This document shows, in pieces, positions 1 through 5,005 of a stretch of DNA of 5,235 nucleotides. The position numbers and the translations under genes were made by a program. The stretch spans positions 1 through 5,235 of the forward strand of contig CAYSSG010000085.1 in NCBI GenBank assembly GCA_964433635.1, given 5' to 3'. The notes below the pieces were generated by a model, which made no database searches, was not told the DNA's origin, and saw only the letters and a list, made by a program, of their open reading frames with translations. Source of the stretch: CAYSSG01 sp964433635 (GTDB lineage Bacteria; Atribacterota; Phoenicimicrobiia; Phoenicimicrobiales; Stramentimicrobiaceae). Each line of letters opens with the position of its first letter. Position 1 is the stretch's first letter.

Positions 1-99
1 AATGAATGAGTAAGTCTGTCTTTTTAAAATGCGGTCGAAAATTTGAACTGCAGCGAGGTCTCTGATTTTAAAAGGAAAAAGTGAATCAGGAGAAAGAAT

Positions 100-2025
100 T
101 TAATTTTCAGAAAGCGTAATCATGGAAATAAATTTCTCGGTCAGTTCCGGATCAAACTGGCTTCCCTGGCCCCTTTTCAATTCTTTTATGGCATCCTCTT
201 TCTTCATAGCCCGGCGATAAGGCCTTTCGTGGGTCATCGCCTGATAGGCATTTACAATATGGATAATCCTGGAAAGCAGAGGAATATCCTCTCCTTTCAT
301 CTTCTGGGGATACCCGTCACCATTCCAGAATTCATGATGGTGCAAAATTGCATCGGCAATACCGGCTAACTCCGGTGATGATTTGGCAATCCTGAACCCA
401 ACCTCCGGATGTTTCTTAATCTCCTCCCATTCATCTTCACTTAACCAGCCTTTTTTCAGGATAATATCTTCGCTTACCGAAATCTTACCGATATCACAGA
501 TCATAGCCAGGAGCTTCAGGTCATCCAATTGCCTTTTTTCTAACTGTAATATCTTTCCAAATTGAATGGCACATTCCACAAAACTCTTACGGTATTCCTT
601 TGTTTCATATTTTCTCTGTTCTAAAGCCTTCTCCAGGGAAGATATGATATTGCTTTCTGCAGCCTGTTTATCAATCAACTTATAACGATACATCTTGCTT
701 TCCGCTTCTCTTACCAGCGCATAGATATTCTCGGACATATCGGTCTTGGTCGCAATGCCCATCGAGATGCTTAAAGGCAGGGTCAAGGTGCTCTCTTTCT
801 GGCAGATCTGGCTGATGCGGTTGATAATACTGATTCCTCTCTCTCTGGAAGTATGTGGAAGGATGATGCTAAATTCATCTCCTCCCCACCGACTGATGAC
901 ATCACTCTTCCGAAAACAGGACTGTAGCACACTGGCAATTTTAATTAAGAGGCGGTCCCCGTGCTGATGTCCGAAGGTATCGTTAATCATCTTCAGGTTA
1001 TTGATATCACCGATAATGATACTGATGGGCAGGTTCCGTTTGCTGTTCAGTCTTTTGAGTTCTTCTTCAAAATAAGCCCGGTTGTATAAATCTGTTAATT
1101 TATCATGAAAACTGAGATATTTAATCTTATCTTCATACTCTTTCCGTTCGGTAATATCCAGGACAATTCCACGGAAACCAATCAATTTCCCGGTGTTATT
1201 CCTGATTATGGATCCATGAATCTCCACCGGTATTCTAGCCTGGTCTTTCCTGATGAGATAATATTCCTGGGGATAATTCAGCACTTTTTGAAAAAGTATT
1301 TCCATGTTGCATTTCTTATGATTGTTTCCGTTACCATTACGGGTAAAAAGTTGCCCTATGGTCTTTTCTTGCAGTATCTCTTCCAGGCTATAGCCTAACA
1401 TCTGGACACCCATCTGATTGATAAAGGTGATGTTACCATGACGATCTGCTTCAAAAACCATTTCCGGCAACATCTCAGTTAAATCACGAAATTTTTCCGT
1501 ATTTTTTCTGATCACTTCCTGGTTTTCTTTTTGAAATTTTAATTCTCCCTGCAACTTTTGATTCAAGTTTTCCAGGGCAGTAATCTGTCGCTGCAACTCG
1601 GTACCCTTCTCTTCTTCTGCTATCATGCTCTCATTGGTTCTATTCTTCTCTTGCCTGGTATCTTCTTTATCAGTAACAGGCTTAAAGTGAAGCAATAAGG
1701 TTTTCACTGCCGGATCACTGATTCTGTGAACGGTAATTTCAACCGTTAATGGGGATTGGTCTTTAAAAGTTAGTTCCGTTTTGATGCTGCCTGCTTTCTT
1801 TTTCAGGAATTCGCTGAAACTTTTTGCCTCCTTGGGAGACAGATATTGAAGTACTGACTGGTCTTTTAACTCATGGAGCGGAATTCGAAAGATCCGGCTT
1901 GATGCTGGATTGGCATTCCGTATGCAGCCTTTTGGATTCACTTCCATAATCGGATAGGGACAATGTTCGAAAAATAAAGAGAATTGATCATTTGAATCTG
2001 CTTGATTCTTAGGACTGTCTTTCAT
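100..2025 (-). CDS. PAS-PAS-GGDEF-HD-GYP cyclic-di-GMP signalling protein with degenerate HD-GYP domain
   Basis: Predicted cytosolic sensor of c-di-GMP metabolism, 641 aa, with no signal peptide or membrane segment. Domain order from the chosen Met: PAS about 15-118, Gln/Glu/Lys-rich coiled coil about 135-180, second PAS with PAC end (DITERKEYE) about 182-298, GGDEF about 305-460, HD-GYP about 475-635. The GGDEF half looks active: DINNLK (340-345) gives the first metal Asp, MINDTFGH follows, then GGDEF (381-385), and an RKSD inhibitory site (372-375) lies exactly five residues upstream. The HD-GYP half keeps HPE (His539), HHHE (562-565) and GDGYP (569-573). However, it reads CDIGK where HDIGK is expected, has Tyr478 at the first-helix His, and Asn592 in IVNAYQAMT where Asp is expected. 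It is therefore probably a cyclase with a c-di-GMP-sensing or inactive phosphodiesterase domain. The start at 2025 has GGAG 5 nt upstream; the longer TTG/ATG start (2070/2067, 15 more residues) has no Shine-Dalgarno. The family call is firm; the net activity is inference. Confidence 0.93.
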   Translation of the reverse strand: MKDSPKNQADSNDQFSLFFEHCPYPIMEVNPKGCIRNANPASSRIFRIPLHELKDQSVLQYLSPKEAKSFSEFLKKKAGSIKTELTFKDQSPLTVEITVHRISDPAVKTLLLHFKPVTDKEDTRQEKNRTNESMIAEEEKGTELQRQITALENLNQKLQGELKFQKENQEVIRKNTEKFRDLTEMLPEMVFEADRHGNITFINQMGVQMLGYSLEEILQEKTIGQLFTRNGNGNNHKKCNMEILFQKVLNYPQEYYLIRKDQARIPVEIHGSIIRNNTGKLIGFRGIVLDITERKEYEDKIKYLSFHDKLTDLYNRAYFEEELKRLNSKRNLPISIIIGDINNLKMINDTFGHQHGDRLLIKIASVLQSCFRKSDVISRWGGDEFSIILPHTSRERGISIINRISQICQKESTLTLPLSISMGIATKTDMSENIYALVREAESKMYRYKLIDKQAAESNIISSLEKALEQRKYETKEYRKSFVECAIQFGKILQLEKRQLDDLKLLAMICDIGKISVSEDIILKKGWLSEDEWEEIKKHPEVGFRIAKSSPELAGIADAILHHHEFWNGDGYPQKMKGEDIPLLSRIIHIVNAYQAMTHERPYRRAMKKEDAIKELKRGQGSQFDPELTEKFISMITLSEN

Positions 2026-2030
2026 ACCAT

Positions 2031-2034
2031 CTCC
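2031..2034 (-). promoter_or_regulatory. Ribosome binding site deciding the GGDEF/HD-GYP start
   Basis: On the minus strand GGAG stands 5 nt before the ATG at 2025-2023. The upstream in-frame TTG (2070) and ATG (2067) are preceded by a C-run (CCCCCCTTCT) with no purine-rich Shine-Dalgarno, so the internal Met is preferred. Confidence 0.55.
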
Positions 2035-2121
2035 GTCATCCTGATTTCTTCCTTTTCTTGCCAGCATCAAAGAAGGGGGGAATATTTGAACCTTTGCTAT
2101 CTTTATTCCCCAAATGGTGGT

Positions 2122-2150
2122 TTTTTAGCGGAAAACATCACAAAATCCAA
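2122..2150 (-). promoter_or_regulatory. Weak candidate promoter of the GGDEF/HD-GYP gene
   Basis: Reading the minus strand, TTGGAT (2150-2145), 17 nt, then TAAAAA (2127-2122) is the best-spaced sigma-A-like pair in the spacer between alkD and this gene. It would give a leader of roughly 90 nt. Match quality is poor (3/6 and 4/6), and in such AT-rich DNA a chance match is likely. It overlaps the inverted repeat at 2132-2169. Confidence 0.2.
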
Positions 2151-2169
2151 TAAATTTTTTTGATGTTTT
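2132..2169. repeat. AT-rich inverted repeat in the alkD to GGDEF/HD-GYP spacer
   Basis: AAAACATCA (2132-2140) is the exact reverse complement of TGATGTTTT (2161-2169). Inside it, AAAAT (2142-2146) pairs with ATTTT (2154-2158), so a 9-bp plus 5-bp hairpin with a 7-nt loop is possible. It has no GC-rich stem and no U-run directly 3' on the minus strand, so it is not a standard intrinsic terminator. An operator or weak transcript-end structure is possible. Confidence 0.4.
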
Positions 2170-2174
2170 GGTTC

Positions 2175-2201
2175 TTGGTTTTTCGTTGTTTTTAAAACCA
2201 A
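2175..2201. repeat. 8-bp inverted repeat immediately after alkD stop
   Basis: TTGGTTTT (2175-2182) and AAAACCAA (2194-2201) are perfect reverse complements with an 11-nt loop. They start 4 nt beyond the alkD stop codon on the minus strand. The stem is short and AT-rich and lacks a following T-tract in the transcript direction, so a terminator role is only tentative. Confidence 0.35.
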
Positions 2202-2205
2202 TGTA

Positions 2206-2913
2206 CTATTTTTTCATAGCCTCTTTTCTTATCCCCTCCGGCATCTTCTCAATCGCATATCTCAAGGCGGTGCGGGGCATCTTCTTTTTATTTTTCAGCA
2301 CATAATCAAACACCTCTTTTTGATGCACCTGACTGGTCACTTTTAGCAGCCATCCATAGCCCTTTTGAACTATGTCATCCTTATCGACAAGCAACCGATC
2401 GCAAATCTCGAAAACGTCGCTCAGAAATGCACCCTTTCTGGCAGGCACAATCAGAGACACTGCCGCAGCCCTTCTCATCCAGCGGTTGGTTGAATGTGTC
2501 CATTCTTTTAATGTATGAATAAATTCGGGATATTTCATCAGGAAGTCCCCTATTGTATGATTACAGAAGGTGTCACACTTTGCCCAGTTATTAATATATT
2601 TTTCAATCCAACCCTGAAAAATTGTCCAGTCATCCCGCTCAAACTGTGCGGATATCCGGGGAAGCCAGGAACTGACAATATAGGCCTCCTCGCAATAATT
2701 CGAAGAAAAAAGCGATTCACACAGGTTAAATATTTCCTTTTTGTGAAACATTTTCACTTCTTTCCAGAATTGATCGGCAATTCTGGTGACTGCTGCAGTC
2801 TTTACACCATAAACCTTGACTTCTTCCTTAAAAAATCGCCTGGAATTTTGCTGGGTCTTTTCATCGATATTCTCTTGTAACGTTTGTCTGATTCTACTGC
2901 TAATGGTACGCAT
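2206..2913 (-). CDS. alkD: AlkD-family DNA alkylation repair glycosylase
   Basis: Predicted DNA glycosylase of the AlkD/ALR (HEAT-like repeat) family, which in characterised members excises positively charged 3-methyl- and 7-methylpurines from DNA without flipping the base. The 235-aa length matches the roughly 237 aa of Bacillus cereus AlkD. From memory of that protein, the catalytic cleft residues are conserved: Trp110 and Asp114 in WAKCD (B. cereus Trp109/Asp113), Arg148 in RWMRR (Arg148), and Trp188 in GYGWLL (Trp187). Other family landmarks are YGVK near 35, CNHTIGDFL near 117-125, and a C-terminal helical pair containing MPRTALRYAIEKMP. The whole chain is alpha-helical, soluble and without a signal peptide. 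The ATG at 2913 has GAGG 7 nt upstream. No in-frame damage. The downstream neighbour is the GGDEF/HD-GYP gene about 180 bp away, with no evident functional link; the upstream neighbour is hidden by the assembly gap. Confidence 0.93.
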   Translation of the reverse strand: MRTISSRIRQTLQENIDEKTQQNSRRFFKEEVKVYGVKTAAVTRIADQFWKEVKMFHKKEIFNLCESLFSSNYCEEAYIVSSWLPRISAQFERDDWTIFQGWIEKYINNWAKCDTFCNHTIGDFLMKYPEFIHTLKEWTHSTNRWMRRAAAVSLIVPARKGAFLSDVFEICDRLLVDKDDIVQKGYGWLLKVTSQVHQKEVFDYVLKNKKKMPRTALRYAIEKMPEGIRKEAMKK

Positions 2914-2920
2914 TGATCTT

Positions 2921-2924
2921 CCTC
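2921..2924 (-). promoter_or_regulatory. Ribosome binding site of alkD
   Basis: AGAGGAAG on the minus strand, with its GAGG core 7 nt before the ATG at 2913, supports this start. No convincing -35/-10 pair is visible in the 58 bp left between this site and the N gap; the promoter may lie inside the gap. Confidence 0.7.
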
Positions 2925-2982
2925 TTTTTATTTCTTACCTGAAAATAAAACACTAACCTGAATGCAATCTCTTGATACGATT

Positions 2983-3082
2983 NNNNNNNNNNNNNNNNNN
3001 NNNNNNNNNNNNNNNNNNNNNNNNNNNNNNNNNNNNNNNNNNNNNNNNNNNNNNNNNNNNNNNNNNNNNNNNNNNNNNNNNN
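2983..3082. other. Assembly gap (100 N)
   Basis: Exactly 100 consecutive N, a length often used as a placeholder for a scaffold gap of unknown size. It separates the alkD upstream region from the 3' end of the flavoprotein gene, whose stop codon lies 14 bp beyond the gap. Genes, promoters or terminators may be missing here. Confidence 0.97.
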
Positions 3083-3096
3083 TGTATCCAATTTTA

Positions 3097-4509
3097 CTAC
3101 AGTTTTCGGTAACAGAATCTGATTACGCTTTTCAAAAAGTTACTCTTCATTTTAGCCATCATCCACTGTTCGGCTACCCGCTTGGTTAAAAAGCCCATGG
3201 TGGGGAAGGAATGCGCCAGAAACAGGATACTGTACAACTTGATCTTTTTCTGGATAATCAGCGCCCACTCGTTAATCATCTCACCAGAGCCGTCCCCCAC
3301 GATGATGACCCCAAAAACTCTACCCCAGCCGTTGGCAAACGCCCTGACATAACCGACGGTTACATTCTCGGCAATGGCGGCACCGTAATTCTCATATTTT
3401 GCAGTGTAGACCTGATATTGAATCCCTCTTTCCTGCAGCTCCTCTTCCTGCATACCCGCAAAGGAAACCTGCGGTTCGGTAAAGACGGTCCGGGGAATGA
3501 CGTAATGACTATATTTAAAGATCCTCCAGGGACTGACCGCGTTCATCAGGGCAAACATTCCCTGGTGCATAGCTGCATGCGTTAACAGTGTTTCTCCGTT
3601 ACAGTCTCCCACAGCATAAATATGCTTCACCGATGTCCGGAACTTATCATCTACCTGGATTCCGCCTTTGTCATATTTTACACCGGCATTTTCCAGTTTC
3701 AGGGAATCAAAGACCAGCTTCTTCCCTGCTGCAACCAGTAATTTTTCGGAAGTCACGCTGATCCCGTCTTCAGTCCGGAGATTTATCTGATCCTTTTCTT
3801 TTTTAATCTCGGTTATCTTCCTGGAATTATAGACCTGAATACCTTCCTGCCTGAAGATCTCTTCCAGTAGATTCCCTGTTGCTCTTTCTCCGGTGGGAAT
3901 CAAAAAATCATCCAACTGCACGATGGTACATTTGGTACCCAGACGGTTAAAAGCCTGTGCCAGCTCACAGCCGATGGCACCACCGCCGATAATGGTCATA
4001 CTCTCTGGAAGTTCAGGTAGATTGAAGATATTCTGGTTGGTCAGATAATCTACATCCGACAAACCATTGATAGGCGGGATCATAGGTTCTGCTCCCACGG
4101 CAATAAATATTCTTCTACCGGTAATCGTCCTGTTGCCCACCTTTACCGTATAGGGGTCTACAAAACTGGCTTCACCCTCACCCAGGATGAGTGTTACCTT
4201 ATCAAACATCTTAAGGTTCTTTTCCTGGCCGATGTAATCCAGATATTCATTGATCTTTGCAAAGGGGCTTCTCACGCCGGGCATCGCCCCCTTCCCCAGA
4301 CCCATTTCTTTCAGTTTGATAAAGGAATACCGGTATTTGGCTATCCTGAGCAGTGATTTACTGGGAATACATCCTACATTCATACATTCCCCGCCAATCT
4401 TATTCTTTTCAATGCTGCAGACCTTTAAGCCCATCTCAGCACCCATGGCTGAAACAGCCATTCCCGCCGGACCCAGCCCGATACAGATCAAATCAAAATC
4501 ATAGTTCAT
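3097..4509 (-). CDS. FAD-dependent pyridine nucleotide-disulfide oxidoreductase (dihydrolipoamide dehydrogenase/mercuric reductase-like)
   Basis: A 470-aa class I flavoprotein disulfide reductase, expected to be a cytosolic homodimer moving electrons from NAD(P)H through FAD to a Cys pair. FAD-binding GLGPAG is at 11-16. The redox-active pair Cys42/Cys47 sits in GGECMNVGCIPSK. NAD(P)-binding GGGAIG is at 175-180, with Gln198 where NADH-using members usually have an acidic residue, so cofactor preference is open. The second FAD motif IYAVGDC is at 297-303. The dimerisation domain starts near 335 (TVFTEPQVSFAG). Odd point: where lipoamide dehydrogenases carry HxHPTxxE, this protein reads HSFPTMGF (433-440), so both catalytic His and Glu become Phe. 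It also lacks the N-terminal metal-binding domain and C-terminal Cys pair of MerA, and ends in a basic tail. The substrate is therefore unknown. The ATG at 4509 has GGGAG 7 nt upstream. It is divergent from the dodecin gene, and no 2-oxoacid dehydrogenase genes are nearby. Confidence 0.92.
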   Translation of the reverse strand: MNYDFDLICIGLGPAGMAVSAMGAEMGLKVCSIEKNKIGGECMNVGCIPSKSLLRIAKYRYSFIKLKEMGLGKGAMPGVRSPFAKINEYLDYIGQEKNLKMFDKVTLILGEGEASFVDPYTVKVGNRTITGRRIFIAVGAEPMIPPINGLSDVDYLTNQNIFNLPELPESMTIIGGGAIGCELAQAFNRLGTKCTIVQLDDFLIPTGERATGNLLEEIFRQEGIQVYNSRKITEIKKEKDQINLRTEDGISVTSEKLLVAAGKKLVFDSLKLENAGVKYDKGGIQVDDKFRTSVKHIYAVGDCNGETLLTHAAMHQGMFALMNAVSPWRIFKYSHYVIPRTVFTEPQVSFAGMQEEELQERGIQYQVYTAKYENYGAAIAENVTVGYVRAFANGWGRVFGVIIVGDGSGEMINEWALIIQKKIKLYSILFLAHSFPTMGFLTKRVAEQWMMAKMKSNFLKSVIRFCYRKL

Positions 4510-4516
4510 TGGTTTT

Positions 4517-4521
4517 CTCCC
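4517..4521 (-). promoter_or_regulatory. Ribosome binding site of the flavoprotein gene
   Basis: GGGAG on the minus strand, 7 nt before the ATG at 4509, fixes this start well. Confidence 0.75.
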
Positions 4522-4543
4522 ATTAATTGGTTTTTACTATATT

Positions 4544-4549
4544 ATTATA
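4544..4549 (-). promoter_or_regulatory. Candidate -10 element of the flavoprotein gene
   Basis: A perfect TATAAT on the minus strand lies 34 bp upstream of the start codon, which would give a leader of about 28 nt. No good -35 is found at 16-18 nt spacing (the sequence there is around CAACGC), and the element sits in alternating A/T DNA. An activator-dependent promoter or a chance match are both possible. Confidence 0.35.
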
Positions 4550-4626
4550 CTATAAAACATGGTATCGCGTTGCGCGTATTGCATATGAGGATAAAATTCT
4601 GTAAGAGGAACAGTCTGTATGGATTG

Positions 4627-4669
4627 CAAAACTGTATTTCGTATGTGATATGCAGTCTCAAAACAGTAT
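4627..4669 (+). repeat. Imperfect direct repeat CAAAAC[T/A]GTAT
   Basis: CAAAACTGTAT (4627-4637) and CAAAACAGTAT (4659-4669) differ at one base and are spaced 32 bp start to start, close to three helical turns. A related piece, AACAGTCTGTAT, lies at 4609-4620. The pattern could be tandem binding sites for a regulator, but chance is not excluded. Confidence 0.3.
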
Positions 4670-4694
4670 ACCTTAGCAGGAAAATGACTTGTAA

Positions 4695-4720
4695 GCTTGC
4701 AATAATGCATTATTGCAAGC
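4695..4720. repeat. Perfect 26-bp palindrome
   Basis: The half-site GCTTGCAATAATG (4695-4707) is followed directly by its exact reverse complement (4708-4720), with ATGCAT at the centre. As RNA or cruciform it gives an 11-bp stem with a TGCA loop. No T-run follows on either strand, so it is not a typical intrinsic terminator. Because it is symmetric, both strands read the same peptide LAIMHYCK through it, which explains the overlapping spurious reading frames there. Candidate functions are an operator for a dimeric regulator or a remnant of a small mobile palindromic element. Confidence 0.85.
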
Positions 4721-4745
4721 ATGGGAAAGTTAAAGTCTATATAAA

Positions 4746-4757
4746 ATATTCGAATAT
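4746..4757. repeat. 12-bp palindrome ATATTCGAATAT
   Basis: A perfect 12-bp inverted repeat centred between 4751 and 4752, 44 bp from the centre of the 26-bp palindrome. It is short and AT-rich, so it could be chance. Confidence 0.4.
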
Positions 4758-4777
4758 ATGACATGAAATAAAAAGAT

Positions 4778-4798
4778 TATACTCATCTGCTTATACTC
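4778..4798 (+). repeat. Direct repeat TTATACTC, 13-bp period
   Basis: TTATACTC occurs at 4778-4785 and again at 4791-4798. On the minus strand the first copy contains TATAAT (4781-4776), but it has no fitting -35. Confidence 0.3.
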
Positions 4799-4847
4799 TT
4801 ATATTTGATGATGAATCTATAAACGAAAAAAACAAACAAAAGACCTG

Positions 4848-4872
4848 AAAATATTAATTATTCTAATATTTT
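4848..4872. promoter_or_regulatory. Candidate operator: 9-bp inverted repeat over the dodecin -35 region
   Basis: AAAATATTA (4848-4856) and TAATATTTT (4864-4872) are perfect reverse complements around a 7-nt spacer. The right arm covers the position of a -35 element for the TATACT at 4887-4892, as expected for a repressor or activator site. The inner stretch 4852-4866 partly resembles a PerR box (11 of 14 positions of TTATAAT-N-ATTATAA by eye), which is weak evidence in AT-rich DNA. Confidence 0.4.
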
Positions 4873-4883
4873 ACCAGCCATTG

Positions 4884-4892
4884 TGATATACT
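4884..4892 (+). promoter_or_regulatory. Candidate extended -10 promoter of the dodecin gene
   Basis: TGATATACT is an extended -10 (TGn followed by TATACT, 5/6 to consensus). The -35 position at 17-nt spacing is TAATAT, a poor match, which an extended -10 can tolerate. Transcription would start near 4899, giving a leader of about 105 nt before the dodecin ATG. Confidence 0.45.
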
Positions 4893-4991
4893 GTGGAAGT
4901 AAGCAGCACATCTCTTAGAAGCAATGAGTAACCGGAGTATGATGCGCAATGATCAATTCGTTTCGATTGTGACTGCAAAAATACACCTGAA

Positions 4992-4998
4992 AAGGAGG
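4992..4998 (+). promoter_or_regulatory. Strong Shine-Dalgarno of the dodecin gene
   Basis: AAGGAGG, a full anti-16S match, ends 7 nt before the ATG at 5006. It fixes the start and suggests high translation. Confidence 0.9.
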
Positions 4999-5005
4999 AA
5001 ATCAA

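Larger units (their letters stand above)
4510..5005. other. Divergent intergenic region, about 500 bp, rich in symmetric elements
   Basis: This spacer separates the divergently transcribed flavoprotein and dodecin genes. It contains no convincing protein gene: the reading frames at 4537-4764 (minus) and 4570-4761 (plus) have no Shine-Dalgarno and no recognisable family. It holds a perfect 26-bp palindrome, a second 12-bp palindrome, short direct repeats, an inverted repeat over the probable dodecin promoter, and a dodecin leader of about 100 nt. The A+T content is highest from about 4738 to 4872. Confidence 0.7.

Noticed and set aside
1..99. A 19-codon plus-strand frame (ATG at 6) and weak hairpins downstream of the first gene
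   Set aside because: No ribosome binding site, too short, and stems have mismatches with no T-run; no feature can be supported here.
383..1398. Several plus-strand open frames within the GGDEF/HD-GYP gene
   Set aside because: They are antisense shadows of a gene with clear, continuous domain motifs; none has a ribosome binding site or family likeness.
2108..2126. CCCC-AAAT-GGTGG followed by a T-run, resembling a plus-strand terminator
   Set aside because: The stem is only 4 bp with a bulge, and no plus-strand gene lies upstream to be terminated.
2900..3189. Open frames crossing the N gap
   Set aside because: They exist only because N codons are not read as stops; no real coding evidence.
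3211..3585. 124-aa plus-strand frame antisense to the flavoprotein gene
   Set aside because: Shadow of the conserved flavoprotein coding frame, with no protein family recognisable.
3097..4509. Calling the flavoprotein merA or lpdA
   Set aside because: No MerA metal-binding domain or C-terminal Cys pair, no His-Glu pair of lipoamide dehydrogenase, and no 2-oxoacid dehydrogenase genes nearby.
4570..4761. 63-aa plus-strand frame in the spacer
   Set aside because: No ribosome binding site and no family likeness. It shares the peptide LAIMHYCK with the opposite-strand frame only because both cross the palindrome.
4537..4764. 75-aa minus-strand frame in the spacer
   Set aside because: No Shine-Dalgarno before its ATG, no recognisable family, and it runs through the 26-bp palindrome and the likely flavoprotein leader.
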